Positions 27,049-38,197 of a stretch of DNA of 64,000 nucleotides are shown in pieces. Positions within the stretch are counted from its first letter, which is position 1. Each line of letters begins with the position of its first letter. Position numbers and translations under genes: made by a program. The stretch is from Peribacillus loiseleuriae (GTDB lineage Bacteria > Bacillota > Bacilli > Bacillales > DSM-1321). The stretch is taken from assembly GCF_001183985.1 (NCBI RefSeq), contig NZ_LFZW01000001.1, forward strand, positions 3,958,059 to 4,022,058, given 5' to 3'. Under the pieces are notes generated by a model. It was not told where the DNA came from. It did not search any database and saw nothing but the letters and a program-made list of their open reading frames with translations.

Positions 27049-27064
27049 TCGATTTTGCTTTTGG

Positions 27065-27091
27065 CCCTCATCCTTGGATGGGGGTTTTTTT
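27065..27091 (+). terminator. rpsD terminator
   Basis: CCCTCATCCTTGGATGGGGG hairpin followed by seven T. Confidence 0.85.
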
Positions 27092-27154
27092 ATACATAGT
27101 TTCTGTTTCAGTAGAAACATTATCAACCAAATCTGACATACCATGGAGGGGCCT

Positions 27155-27823
27155 ATGGACTTTTATATTCAAAAATTAGAAAAATTATACTCTGAAAACG
27201 CCGAGGCAGAATATGCAAAGTGGTCTAAAAAATATATGAGAAATCAATTTGATTTTTTAGGTATCCGAACGCCCATTAGACGAAATTTGACCAAGCAATT
27301 TTTGAAAGAATACGGATTACCATCAAAAGAGGAACTTGAAACAGTTATTCTTACGTTATGGGAAAAGCCAGAACGAGAATACCAAAAAGCTGCCCTTGAT
27401 ATCTTGGAAAAGACTAAAAAAAACCTTACTCCCGATGACATGCGCTGGCTAGTCAGTTTGCTCAAGAGTAAATCTTGGTGGGATACAATCGACGTCCTAT
27501 CCCCTCACATCATGGGATATATCTTTTTACAATACCCTCATCTTATCCCCTTATACCCTGATCAATGGATTGAAGATGATTATATTTGGTTACAAAGGTC
27601 TGCCATTCTTTATCAGCTTTACTATAAAGAGCATGTGAATGAAAAACGTTTGTATGATTACATTTTACGCCAAGCACATAGCAATGAATTTTTTGTACAA
27701 AAAGCGATTGGCTGGGTGTTACGCGAATACGCCAAAACGAACGCTTCCAGTGTTCAATTATTTGTTTCTCAAAACCAATTAAAACCGCTGAGCAAGCGAG
27801 AGGCTTTGAAACATCTGTCTTAG
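27155..27823 (+). CDS. DNA alkylation repair protein, AlkD-like
   Basis: About 222 residues of HEAT-like helical repeats. KSWWDTIDVLSPHIMG near residue 110 is the typical WWDxxD signature of the AlkD glycosylase family, and WIEDDYIWLQRSAILYQLY is its second conserved block. These enzymes release bulky or cationic alkyl-purines such as 3mA and 7mG. The start MDFYIQKLEK is preferred as GGAGGGG precedes it. It is 100 bp past the rpsD terminator and probably an independent unit. Confidence 0.9.
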   Translation: MDFYIQKLEKLYSENAEAEYAKWSKKYMRNQFDFLGIRTPIRRNLTKQFLKEYGLPSKEELETVILTLWEKPEREYQKAALDILEKTKKNLTPDDMRWLVSLLKSKSWWDTIDVLSPHIMGYIFLQYPHLIPLYPDQWIEDDYIWLQRSAILYQLYYKEHVNEKRLYDYILRQAHSNEFFVQKAIGWVLREYAKTNASSVQLFVSQNQLKPLSKREALKHLS

Positions 27824-28049
27824 AAAGTGTTATTCTGAACAAATCTATGATTTTACGAGCCAGAATAGATGGCTTACCAGCTTGGAGTGGGTACACCGCG
27901 AGACGCTTTTGGGGATTTGCGAGTTAGATTTCGAATCGTCCTTCATAAGGTCGATGCAGGGCAATACTCCATAGAAATTCGGTAGACATGTCCTTCATAA
28001 AGGTCGCGCCGGAATAGCTACTTTGCGCGCCAGACCTAAATCCTACTTA
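27824..28049. other. Gap 3' of the AlkD-like gene, short direct repeat
   Basis: No gene. GTCCTTCATAAGGTCG at 27938 recurs as GTCCTTCATAAAGGTCG at 27990, a 52-bp offset. GTCCTTCATA is also found in the family B variants at 62538 and 63047 (complement), so this may be a degraded relative. Confidence 0.4.
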
Positions 28050-28135
28050 TCCAAACAAAGGTCAGACCCCCATATCTACTATTATACTGGGTTAAACAGT
28101 GTATAGTAGATGAGGTCTGACCCTTTTTAGACAAC
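28050..28135. repeat. Palindromic intergenic element A, copy 6
   Basis: AAAGGTCAGACCCCCATATC pairs with GATGAGGTCTGACCCTTT, and CTACTATTATACTG with CAGTGTATAGTAG. Immediately 3' of tyrS. Confidence 0.82.
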
Positions 28136-28143
28136 TTTAGTTA

Positions 28144-29418
<1,275 letters not shown>

Positions 29419-29433
29419 TCAAAAAATGACAAA

Positions 29434-29690
29434 TAAAAAACGCCCCTTCATCAATGAAGGGACGAATATATTCGCGGTACCACCCAACTTGAGGACATAC
29501 TTCATCCTCCGTCTTAAGACCGTTAACGGCTGTCTACCGTTTACTGCTACTTAGCGTTCACAGCAAATGCTCAAGGAAGTAATTCATCAAAACTATGTGT
29601 ACCGATTCGCACCTTCCACCGGCTCTCTAAAACAGGGATAGTTTAACTACTGAGTCCTCTCATCGCTTTCCTAATAAAATTCCAGTTAAT
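29434..29690 (-). promoter_or_regulatory. T-box riboswitch of tyrS (Tyr)
   Basis: The minus strand carries GGGTGGTACCGCG (29473-29485), the antiterminator core, followed by a terminator hairpin CCCTTCATTGATGAAGGGG and T-run. Upstream GGTGCGAATCGGTACACA holds a TAC tyrosine specifier in the usual position, followed by a GNTG-type stem. An uncharged tRNA-Tyr should promote readthrough into tyrS. A TTGACA hexamer at 29717-29722 is a likely -35 box. Confidence 0.93.
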
Positions 29691-29774
29691 GATTTTTTAT
29701 CATATATTACATGCTATGTCAAGTTCAGCATCCTATAGAAATACTTGAAAATTTCCCTTCTAAATACGGATATA

Positions 29775-29783
29775 TGCTATAAT
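29775..29783 (+). promoter_or_regulatory. Extended -10 promoter of the PBP gene
   Basis: TGCTATAAT with only a poor -35 at the normal distance. The RBS is CAGGGGG, with the ATG at 29810. Confidence 0.5.
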
Positions 29784-29809
29784 GTATCTGATTTCAGGGG
29801 GTATGATAG

Positions 29810-32665
29810 ATGAAAAATAATGAAAATGAGCCTATATCATTTTGGTTGAAATTCACCAATTTCTTTCGTAGTAAAAAAACGCAAAAATACTCCAGAGTTA
29901 CATATCATGTAGTTTGGAATATACTGCTTTTGTTTATTATAGTCCTTGTTTTAGGATTTTCCTTTGCCGGCGGTGTAGGTGCAGGTTATTTTGCCGCTTT
30001 AGTCAAAGATGAACCGGTTCGCTCAAAAGAAGAACTCAGAAAAGATATTTATAATTACGAAGAATCATCAGACTTATATTTTGCTGATAACATTTTTCTC
30101 GGGAAGTTAAAGTCAGATCTCGATCGCGAAGAAATAACTATTGATGAAATGTCACCACATTTGCTCAATGCCATCGTTGCAACAGAGGATGAATACTTTA
30201 ATCAGCATAAAGGTGTCGTACCTAAGGCCGTTATGCGGGCGATTTTTCAAGAAATGACAAACGCATCCGTTCAATCTGGCGGAAGTACATTAACACAACA
30301 ATTGATCAAAAACCAAATCTTAACGAATGAAGTATCCTTTGATAGAAAAGCAAAAGAAATTCTACTCGCTCTTCGATTGGAAAATTTCTTTACAAAAGAC
30401 GAAATCCTGCAAACATACTTAAACGTATCAACCCTAGGTAGGAATTCTTCTGGCCAAAATATCGCTGGTGTCCAGGCAGCAGCTAAAGGAATCTTTGGAA
30501 TCGAAGCAAAGGATCTTTCCATTCCACAAGCAGCTTTTATCGCCGGGCTACCTCAAAGTCCTTTTCGTTATACGCCTTATACGCAAAAAGGGGAATTGAA
30601 AAGTCCAGAGAGTCTTGAGCCAGGATTGTTAAGGATGAAAACCGTACTTAAAAGAATGCGGGAAGGAAATTACCTTACAGAACAAGAATACAACGATGCC
30701 CTGAATTATGATATTACCAAAGATTTCATCGGACCGAAAACAGCACCTTCCAAAGTATATCCATGGTTGGTTGTGGAGCTTGAAGAACGGGCGATCAAGG
30801 TTCTTTCAGGAATTCTCGCAGAGCAGGCAGGCTATGAAAAATCAGACCTGGAAACAGATAAAGATTTAAAAGAACAATATACTACTCTAGCAAGAAGAGA
30901 ACTGAAACAGAATAATTACAAAGTCTATTCAACGATTAACAAAGACATGTACGATAACATGCAAAAGGTCGTTAAGAACTATGAATATTTCGGGCGAGAT
31001 AAACCCCAGCAAGTGACCAATCATGAAACTGGTGAAGAAACCACGATTCAAGAACCAGTAGAAACAGGAGCCATCCTCATTGAAAACAAAACTGGGAAAA
31101 TTCTTTCTTTTGTAGGTGGCCGTGATTTTGATAGAGAGCAGACCAACCATGCGACAATAGCTAAAAGACCAAACGGATCGACGATGAAGCCGCTACTTGT
31201 GTATGCACCTGCATTTGAACTAGGATATATTTCACCTGGATCTGTCGGAATTAACGTACCTATTTCGATTCGTGGATGGCAACCGAAAAATGCTGGAGAA
31301 GGATATACTGGATTAACCAATGCACGAGAAGCACTCGTTAAATCCTACAACATCCCTGCGGCAAGCTATTATATGGGCATTATAAATCAACGCCCTGCAA
31401 CCTATCTCGAAAAAATGGGCTTTACCTCGTTAATTGAAACAGACTATTCAATCCCTTCTTTAGCTCTAGGGGCACCTACAAACGGGGTAACAGTAGAAGA
31501 AAACGTGAATGCATTTACAACATTTGCGAATGACGGCCAATTCATTGACGCTTACATGATTGACAAAATTGTAGCAAAAGATGGGAAAGTCATTTACCAA
31601 CATAAAGTGGATCCAGTAGACGTCTTTTCACCGCAAACCGCCTATCTTACACTAGATATTATGAGAGACGTTATATCAAATGGGACTGCTCGATATTTAA
31701 ATGGCAAGCTATCTTTCTCTTCGGACTGGGCTGGAAAAACGGGTACAACAAACAATACACAAGATGCCTGGTTCGTGGCCACAAACCCGAATGTAACATT
31801 TGGCACATGGATGGGCTATGATACCCCAAAGAGAATTGATAATAAATATAAAGGTCTTACGTATAGCCAACGAAATATTAAGCTATGGGCAAGTTTAGTC
31901 AACTCGGCTTACAGTGTAAACGCCGATCTCATTGGACCTAAAGGCAAGTTTGAAAAACCAGCTGGAATCGTGACTCGTTCCTTCTGCTCAGTATCAGGTT
32001 TACTTCCATCTGATGCTTGTTCAAGTGCTGGATTGGTCAAAACCGATCTATTCAACGTAAAATTCGTCCCATCAAAAGTGGATAATAGCTTTATTAATGG
32101 GCAATATGTCTATGCAGGTGGCGGTCGTTACTTGGCACAATCATCGACACCAAGTGAATTTACAAGTGGCGGTTACATGCTGAATCCTGAGTATTTGAAT
32201 AAAATCGGTGGAAAGTATATTACTAATATGAGTGATTTAATATCTAAATATAATGTTACCGGTTCGACACTTTCTGATAACGGTAAGGCTCCTACTGCCC
32301 CAGACCTTGCATTAAACGGAAACAGTATGAAATGGAATTCTCATCCTGAAAGAGATGTGGTCGGGTATAGAGTCTATCGTAATGGTCAAAGAGTGGCTAG
32401 TATTCGTTCCAATGAAACTTTAGCGTACAGCATTCAAGACGGAACGTATTATGTCACGGCTGTTGATATAGTTGGTAAAGAATCCACACCTTCTAATGCC
32501 GTTACTAAACAGTGGGAACAAAAGCCAGAGGTTCCAAGTAATACAACTGAGACTCGTAAAGAACAAACCAATCAAGAAACGAAACCTGATGTAACACCTG
32601 TAGAAACGACTTCACCTACTACTCCTGAGCCACCAGCAGAAAAACCGGCTAAATCGGAAAATTAG
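29810..32665 (+). CDS. Class A penicillin-binding protein with FN3 domain
   Basis: A 951-residue bifunctional wall synthase. A cytoplasmic segment and one membrane helix (residues 38-62) precede the GT51 domain, with the catalytic Glu in VATEDEYFNQHKG near residue 129 and GGSTLTQQLIKN. The transpeptidase domain has SxxK in RPNGSTMKP (near 456), SxN in VKSYN, and KTG in GKTGTTNN (near 642). A fibronectin-III-like domain (about 825-900) and a Pro/Thr/Glu-rich tail follow. It fits PBP1a/PBP2c-type enzymes; which paralogue cannot be told by eye. Confidence 0.92.
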   Translation: MKNNENEPISFWLKFTNFFRSKKTQKYSRVTYHVVWNILLLFIIVLVLGFSFAGGVGAGYFAALVKDEPVRSKEELRKDIYNYEESSDLYFADNIFLGKLKSDLDREEITIDEMSPHLLNAIVATEDEYFNQHKGVVPKAVMRAIFQEMTNASVQSGGSTLTQQLIKNQILTNEVSFDRKAKEILLALRLENFFTKDEILQTYLNVSTLGRNSSGQNIAGVQAAAKGIFGIEAKDLSIPQAAFIAGLPQSPFRYTPYTQKGELKSPESLEPGLLRMKTVLKRMREGNYLTEQEYNDALNYDITKDFIGPKTAPSKVYPWLVVELEERAIKVLSGILAEQAGYEKSDLETDKDLKEQYTTLARRELKQNNYKVYSTINKDMYDNMQKVVKNYEYFGRDKPQQVTNHETGEETTIQEPVETGAILIENKTGKILSFVGGRDFDREQTNHATIAKRPNGSTMKPLLVYAPAFELGYISPGSVGINVPISIRGWQPKNAGEGYTGLTNAREALVKSYNIPAASYYMGIINQRPATYLEKMGFTSLIETDYSIPSLALGAPTNGVTVEENVNAFTTFANDGQFIDAYMIDKIVAKDGKVIYQHKVDPVDVFSPQTAYLTLDIMRDVISNGTARYLNGKLSFSSDWAGKTGTTNNTQDAWFVATNPNVTFGTWMGYDTPKRIDNKYKGLTYSQRNIKLWASLVNSAYSVNADLIGPKGKFEKPAGIVTRSFCSVSGLLPSDACSSAGLVKTDLFNVKFVPSKVDNSFINGQYVYAGGGRYLAQSSTPSEFTSGGYMLNPEYLNKIGGKYITNMSDLISKYNVTGSTLSDNGKAPTAPDLALNGNSMKWNSHPERDVVGYRVYRNGQRVASIRSNETLAYSIQDGTYYVTAVDIVGKESTPSNAVTKQWEQKPEVPSNTTETRKEQTNQETKPDVTPVETTSPTTPEPPAEKPAKSEN

Positions 32666-32676
32666 GAGTATAAAAC

Positions 32677-32723
32677 AAAAAAACGAGGCGGTCCCTTTAG
32701 TAGTGGGACCGCCTCGTTTTTTC
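32677..32723. terminator. Bidirectional terminator between PBP and tcyP
   Basis: AAAACGAGGCGGTCCC and GGGACCGCCTCGTTTT form a 16-bp stem with A- and T-runs at both edges, between convergent genes. Confidence 0.9.
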
Positions 32724-32741
32724 AAATTTGGTGCAGTTTTT

Positions 32742-34130
32742 TTACGCCTCTACTTCAATGGATGTAGACTCATTAAAGAAAGTATCTTTATCCAAATCAC
32801 CCGTTACTTTACTTGTAAGCACACCAGCAGTCATACTTCCGCTTACATTTAGTGCTGTACGTCCCATATCAATGAGCGGTTCGACTGAAATAAGCACACC
32901 AGCCAGCGCAACCGGAAGGTCCATCGCAGATAACACGATCAATGCGGCAAATGTAGCTCCGCCGCCAACTCCAGCGACACCGAATGAACTGATAGCAACA
33001 ACAAGAATGAGCGTCACGATAAACGAAGGGGACAATGGATTAATGCCAACAGTAGGTGCGACCATTACAGCCAACATCGCAGGATAGACTCCCGCACAGC
33101 CGTTTTGACCAATCGATAATCCAAAAGATCCAGCAAAGTTTGCGATTCCATCAGAAACCCCTAATTGTTTTTGCGTTTTAATATTTAACGGTAAGGCCCC
33201 GGCACTTGATCTAGATGTGAAGGCAAACGTAAGTACTGGAAATGCTTTTTTCAAGTATTTTACTGGACTTAGTCCACTTAAAGACAGCATCAACAAGTGA
33301 ATCAAGAACATAATGATTAACGCAACATAAGAAGCAATGACGAATTTACCCAGCTTGTAAATAGCATCAAGATCACTTGTCGCAACCGTGTTTGTCATAA
33401 TCGCAAGGATGCCGTATGGTGTTAATCGTAGGATTAAGGTAACGACACGCATAATTAACGAATAAAAGACATCAACGATTTTTGCGAACATTTCTGCATG
33501 CTCTGGCTGCTTTCTTTTAATTCCGATAAAAGCAAAGCCTAGAAATGCAGCGAAGATAACAACTGCAATCGTTGAAGTCGAGCGAGCACCTGTTAAGTCA
33601 AGGAAAGGATTAGCAGGGAAAAATTCAAGAATTTGCTGTGGCATCGTTTTCCCCTCTAGTGAAGCTCCAAATTTCTCTTCCAGTTGAATACCACGATCCA
33701 TTTCTGCTTGACCCTGCTCAATTTGTACAGCTTCTAAATTGAAAACGGTAGCGGATCCAATCCCAATTGCTGCGGCAATGGCCGTTGTACCGATTAGAAT
33801 TCCTAAAATTAGCGTACTGACTTTCCCAATATTATTCGTAAGTTTTAACTTTGTAAACGCTGAAATAATAGAAATGAAGACGAGTGGCATAACAATCATT
33901 TGCAAGAATTTCACATACCCACTTCCGATAATGCTAAACCAGCCAACCGATGAAGCGATGACCTCAGAATCCGGACTTGAAAAAAACTGTAGAACGAATC
34001 CAAACACAACGCCCAAACCTAATCCGGTAAACACTCTTACCGTAAATGACATATGCTTTTTTTGCATATAAAATAAAACAGCTACTAATACTAGCATAAT
34101 AGCAATATTCAATAGAACATACCCTAACAT
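32742..34130 (-). CDS. tcyP: L-cystine symporter of the DAACS family
   Basis: A 462-residue sodium:dicarboxylate/amino acid symporter. The SSAGALPLNIKTQ segment is the TM7/HP-type serine motif and VGVNP-type VAPTVGINPL follows. The N-terminus MLGYVLLNIAIMLVLVAVLF and MQKKHMSF linker closely recall B. subtilis TcyP, so I assign cystine uptake on that resemblance. No binding protein or ABC gene is near, as expected for a secondary carrier. Confidence 0.88.
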   Translation of the reverse strand: MLGYVLLNIAIMLVLVAVLFYMQKKHMSFTVRVFTGLGLGVVFGFVLQFFSSPDSEVIASSVGWFSIIGSGYVKFLQMIVMPLVFISIISAFTKLKLTNNIGKVSTLILGILIGTTAIAAAIGIGSATVFNLEAVQIEQGQAEMDRGIQLEEKFGASLEGKTMPQQILEFFPANPFLDLTGARSTSTIAVVIFAAFLGFAFIGIKRKQPEHAEMFAKIVDVFYSLIMRVVTLILRLTPYGILAIMTNTVATSDLDAIYKLGKFVIASYVALIIMFLIHLLMLSLSGLSPVKYLKKAFPVLTFAFTSRSSAGALPLNIKTQKQLGVSDGIANFAGSFGLSIGQNGCAGVYPAMLAVMVAPTVGINPLSPSFIVTLILVVAISSFGVAGVGGGATFAALIVLSAMDLPVALAGVLISVEPLIDMGRTALNVSGSMTAGVLTSKVTGDLDKDTFFNESTSIEVEA

Positions 34131-34256
34131 ACATACCCCTCCTGAACCATTATAGTTTCTTATTCATATAAGATAAGTTGGTTTTGATCTTTTATTACTA
34201 TATTACGATTCACATAAGATTACTAGTACTTTGCTTAAATAAATTTTTTAAAATAA

Positions 34257-34306
34257 AAAAATCCTCTTTAGCACATTCACAATATGTGCCTTTGAGGATT
34301 TTTTTC
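34257..34306 (-). terminator. Terminator of acsA
   Basis: AAATCCTCAAAGGCACAT and ATGTGCTAAAGAGGATTT form a long interrupted stem with a T-run, starting ten bases after the acsA stop. Confidence 0.82.
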
Positions 34307-34315
34307 TTGATAATA

Positions 34316-36034
34316 TCAATCTTCCATTGAAGACAAATCACCTGTTGGCAAATTAAGCTCCCATGCTTTAAGTACACGACGCATAATTTTTCCGCTTCGT
34401 GTCTTCGGTAATTTTTCTCGGAACTCGATTTCCCTTGGAGCCGCATGAGCTGCTAATCCTTGCTTGACAAATGTTCGAATTTCTTCAATTAACTCTTGTG
34501 TAGGCTCATATCCATCTCGAAGCGCGATAAATGCTTTAATAATTTCTCCACGAACTGGATCTGGCTTACCGATGACACCTGCTTCTGCAATGGCTGGATG
34601 TTCCACCAGCTTGCTCTCTACTTCAAATGGTCCTACACGTTCGCCTGACGTCATGATCACATCATCGACACGACCTTGGAACCAGAAATAGCCTTCTTCA
34701 TCCATATATGCAGAATCACCTGAAACATACCAGTCTCCCGGCATAAAGTACGATTCATATTTTTGCTCATTATTCCAAATCGTATGCATCATGGCCGGCC
34801 AGCCTTTCTTAATCGCTAGATTCCCCATTCGATTCGGCGGAAGCACATTTCCCTGATCATCTATAATTGCCGCCTCGACTCCAGGTATCGGTTTACCCAT
34901 GGATCCTGGTTTAATAAGCATGCTCGGATAATTACAGATTAATTGTGCGCCTGTTTCTGTCATCCACCACGTATCATGAATTCGCCTATTAAAGACCTTC
35001 ATTCCCCACCGGACAACCTCAGGATTCAAAGGCTCACCTACGCTTAGAACGTGGCGCAGTGAACGTAAATCATATTGCTTCACAGCTTCATCTCCCGCAC
35101 CCATCAGCATGCGGAATGCAGTTGGAGCACTGTACCAAACCGTTACTCCATAATCTTCAATCGTTTTATACCAGAATTCTGGCTTAAAGCGACCGCCTAC
35201 TACCACATTCGACGTTCCCGTTAACCACGGCCCAAATATGCCATAAGAAGTCCCTGTAACCCAGCCAGGATCTGCAGTACACCAATATACATCCTCTTCT
35301 TGCAAATCCAGTACCCATTTAGCGGTTTGATAGTGCTGTATCATAGCATTATGTACGTGAAGTACACCTTTAGGATTCCCTGTTGAACCAGATGTATAAT
35401 GAAGGATCGCCCCATCGTTCCGGTCCACCCATTCAATCGAGCAGTTCTTATCTGCTTCTGCGACTTTTTTCATAAAATCATACTGCGTTTCGGTTTCTTC
35501 AATATTTTCTCCAACAAGAAAAATATGTTTTAAATCGGGAAGTTCGTCTACAGGAACGCGTGAAATAAGAGCTTGCGTTGTAATTAACACTTTAGCCCCA
35601 CTATCAGTCAAACGATCCCGAACAGCGCCTTCCATAAAAGCTTCAAAGAGCGGGCCGACAATCGCACCTGTTTTGATCGCGCCGAGCACAGCAAAATAAA
35701 GCTCTGGTGAACGTGGCATAAAAATAAACACACGATCCCCTTTCTCAATATTCCCATACTCCTTAATGACGTTCGCTGCTTTATTGGACCACTCTTTCAA
35801 TTCCTTAAATGTATATTTTTCAGCTCGATTCTCATCTTTGTAATAGAGGGCCACTTTATTTTTCCGGAATGACTCAGCGTGACGATCAATTGCTTCATAA
35901 GCAAGATTTACCTTTCCTGTTTTTGACCAAGTAAATTCCTTCTCGACTTCAGACCAGTCGAAATGCTTGTAAGTATTCTCGTAATCTCCTAGATTATAAT
36001 CCCCTTTAACCGATGGTAACGCTTCCATTTTCAT
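34316..36034 (-). CDS. acsA: Acetyl-CoA synthetase
   Basis: Makes acetyl-CoA from acetate, ATP and CoA. 572 residues from MKMEALPSVKGDYNL, exactly the length of B. subtilis AcsA. The P-loop is YTSGSTGNPKGVLHVH, and PKTRSGKIMRRVLK near residue 549 carries the Lys that AcuA acetylates to switch the enzyme off. It is divergent from acuA-acuC, which encode that switch. An upstream in-frame ATG (36040) is possible but closer to GGAGGGGG. Confidence 0.97.
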   Translation of the reverse strand: MKMEALPSVKGDYNLGDYENTYKHFDWSEVEKEFTWSKTGKVNLAYEAIDRHAESFRKNKVALYYKDENRAEKYTFKELKEWSNKAANVIKEYGNIEKGDRVFIFMPRSPELYFAVLGAIKTGAIVGPLFEAFMEGAVRDRLTDSGAKVLITTQALISRVPVDELPDLKHIFLVGENIEETETQYDFMKKVAEADKNCSIEWVDRNDGAILHYTSGSTGNPKGVLHVHNAMIQHYQTAKWVLDLQEEDVYWCTADPGWVTGTSYGIFGPWLTGTSNVVVGGRFKPEFWYKTIEDYGVTVWYSAPTAFRMLMGAGDEAVKQYDLRSLRHVLSVGEPLNPEVVRWGMKVFNRRIHDTWWMTETGAQLICNYPSMLIKPGSMGKPIPGVEAAIIDDQGNVLPPNRMGNLAIKKGWPAMMHTIWNNEQKYESYFMPGDWYVSGDSAYMDEEGYFWFQGRVDDVIMTSGERVGPFEVESKLVEHPAIAEAGVIGKPDPVRGEIIKAFIALRDGYEPTQELIEEIRTFVKQGLAAHAAPREIEFREKLPKTRSGKIMRRVLKAWELNLPTGDLSSMED

Positions 36035-36069
36035 AAACATTCATCCCCCTCCGCATACTCTCTAGATTC

Positions 36070-36098
36070 ATTATAATATAATTAACTTTTTTTCACAA
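36070..36098 (-). promoter_or_regulatory. Sigma-A promoter of acsA
   Basis: TTGTGA, a 17-bp spacer and TATAAT on the minus strand. No clear catabolite-responsive element is evident in the intergenic region. A TATAAT hexamer at 36181-36186 on the plus strand is a likely -10 box for acuA. Confidence 0.7.
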
Positions 36099-36216
36099 TT
36101 TTTTTAATATTCAGTAGACATAATTTGGTAATGTCACTGATTTTGTTATATTTGATTTATTTAAAAAACTTATTTTTATGTATAATGAAAGAAACGACTT
36201 GTTAGGTGGTGAAGAA

Positions 36217-36849
36217 TTGGAGCACAACCAGACATATAACAAAATGGAATTAAACACGATGCATCAAACATTAATTATCGAAGGGCCGATAACTGCAAGG
36301 GAACTACAATCCTATGAATTTCACAAGGACTTAGTTGCATTTCGACCCGCAGCACAGCAACATCAAGCTTTAATTGAAATTGCGGATCTTCCTGAAGGCC
36401 GGATTATCATTGCCCGAAGTGAGAACACAGTCGTCGGATATGTGACCTACTTATATCCAGATCCGCTGGAGCGATGGTCAGAGATTAAAATGCCGGATTT
36501 GATAGAACTTGGTGCCATCGAAGTGATCCCCGATTTCCGTGGTGCTTCAGTAGGAAAAAATTTATTAAGAGTATCCATGATGGATGAGAATATGGAGCAC
36601 TATATCATTATTACGACTGAATATTATTGGCATTGGGATTTAAAAGGAACAGGCTTGAATGTATGGGAGTACCGAAAAGTGATGGAAAAAATGATGAATG
36701 CTGGAAGTCTTGTTTATTATGCAACGGACGATCCAGAAATAAGCTCACATCCAGCCAATTGCTTAATGGCTCGGATTGGCAAACACATCCCCCTTGAATC
36801 CGTTCAGAAATTTGATCAACTTAGATTTATGAACCGTTTCATGTATTAA
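36217..36849 (+). CDS. acuA: Protein acetyltransferase AcuA
   Basis: GNAT enzyme that acetylates and inactivates AcsA. The start is TTG at 36217, giving 210 residues beginning MEHNQTYNKMEL, the same length as B. subtilis AcuA and placed five bases behind GGTGGTG. The upstream ATG at 36178 overlaps the TATAAT box, so it cannot be the true start. The acetyl-CoA motif region is VIPDFRGASVGKNLL, and TTEYYWHWDLKG is the family hallmark. acuB is not found between acuA and acuC. Confidence 0.94.
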   Translation: MEHNQTYNKMELNTMHQTLIIEGPITARELQSYEFHKDLVAFRPAAQQHQALIEIADLPEGRIIIARSENTVVGYVTYLYPDPLERWSEIKMPDLIELGAIEVIPDFRGASVGKNLLRVSMMDENMEHYIIITTEYYWHWDLKGTGLNVWEYRKVMEKMMNAGSLVYYATDDPEISSHPANCLMARIGKHIPLESVQKFDQLRFMNRFMY

Positions 36850-36877
36850 GGTTTAAGTGTGTTTAGGAGGAATGGAA

Positions 36878-38065
36878 ATGATTAACAAACAAATCAGGAA
36901 AAAGGATGCCGTATTCATTTATTCAGATGAGCTATTAACTTACAAATTCCATGATCATCACCCTTTCAACCAAAAACGGCTAAAACTCACACTTGATTTA
37001 TTACAAACCCATCAAGCAATAGCTAATGAAGATATCATTAAACCGAGAATGGCGACAGACGAAGAACTTCAATTGATTCATGACCCCCAATATGTAAACG
37101 CAGTCAAACTTGCAAGTCAAGGCAAGCTATCTCCGGAAAAAGCGGAGAATTTTGGACTCGGCACCGAAGACACACCTATTTTCAAGCAGATGCATGAGGC
37201 AAGTGCTTTATTGGTCGGCGGCACCCTTACAGCTGTTGATTCTGTCATGTCAGGACAAGCTCAGCACGCTTTAAATCTAGGCGGAGGACTACACCACGGC
37301 TTTTCTGGGAAAGCGTCTGGGTTTTGCATCTACAATGACAGCTCTGTAGCCATTAAATATTTGCAGCAAAAATATCATGCGCGTGTTTTGTACATCGATA
37401 CCGACGCCCATCATGGTGATGGCGTGCAATGGGCCTTCTATGATGATCCAGATGTCTGTACGTTATCGATTCATGAAACAGGGCGTTATTTATTCCCTGG
37501 GACCGGAAATATTCATGAACGTGGACAAGGGAATGGGTATTGTTTCACATTCAATATTCCCGTTGATGCATTTACAGAAGATGATTCTTGGCTTGATGCA
37601 TACCGAACTTCTTTTAAAGCAATTATTGAGTATTTCAAACCGGATGTAATCCTTACTCAAAATGGCGCAGATTCACATTATTACGATCCCTTGACACACT
37701 TATCAGCCACAATGCGTATTTTTAAAGAAATCCCTAAAATAGCCCATGAACTCGCTCATAAATATTGCGAGGGGCGCTGGATTGCGGTCGGTGGTGGCGG
37801 CTATGATATCTGGAGGGTGGTACCCCGTGCTTGGTCATTTATCTGGTTGGAAATGACCGATAACAATAGAAATTCAGGTCCATTGCCACAATCTTGGATT
37901 GACCGTTGGCAAACTGAGACACCTGTTACACTCCCTACTACTTGGGAGGATCCAGAAGGTATCTATGAGCCGATTCCCCGGCGAGCGGAAATTACGGAGA
38001 AAAATGCACAAACCGTAGCAAAGGCGTTATATCCCATTCGGTCAAACAAATCGGCTTCATCATAG
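36878..38065 (+). CDS. acuC: Lysine deacetylase AcuC
   Basis: A 395-residue class I/II zinc deacetylase that reactivates acetylated AcsA. Metal and catalytic residues lie in LYIDTDAHHGDGVQ, GLHHGFSGKASGFC and SQNGADSHYYDPLTH-like TQNGADSHYYDP. The start at MINKQIRKKD follows AGGAGG at eight bases; the ATG six bases upstream is too close. It begins 28 bases after acuA and forms one unit with it. Confidence 0.95.
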   Translation: MINKQIRKKDAVFIYSDELLTYKFHDHHPFNQKRLKLTLDLLQTHQAIANEDIIKPRMATDEELQLIHDPQYVNAVKLASQGKLSPEKAENFGLGTEDTPIFKQMHEASALLVGGTLTAVDSVMSGQAQHALNLGGGLHHGFSGKASGFCIYNDSSVAIKYLQQKYHARVLYIDTDAHHGDGVQWAFYDDPDVCTLSIHETGRYLFPGTGNIHERGQGNGYCFTFNIPVDAFTEDDSWLDAYRTSFKAIIEYFKPDVILTQNGADSHYYDPLTHLSATMRIFKEIPKIAHELAHKYCEGRWIAVGGGGYDIWRVVPRAWSFIWLEMTDNNRNSGPLPQSWIDRWQTETPVTLPTTWEDPEGIYEPIPRRAEITEKNAQTVAKALYPIRSNKSASS

Positions 38066-38091
38066 GTATTCATGCACCAAAACGAAAAAAA

Positions 38092-38191
38092 AGAGAGGTT
38101 GTCTCATAAGATCCTGACCTCACTACACAGCATAACAGTTATACTCTGAATGCGTTGTTGTGGGTCTGACATTGGCTTTTGAGACAGCCTC
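38092..38191. repeat. Palindromic intergenic element A, copy 7
   Basis: GAGAGGTTGTCTCATAAGA at the left and TTTTGAGACAGCCTC at the right are the outer arms; the middle arms CCTGACCTCAC and GTGGGTCTGAC are more diverged, and the inner stem is poor. Between convergent acuC and ccpA. Confidence 0.8.
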
Positions 38192-38197
38192 AAATTC

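Noticed and set aside
36178..36216. Upstream ATG start for acuA
   Set aside because: It overlaps a TATAAT -10 box, and the TTG at 36217 gives the exact family length and N-terminus.
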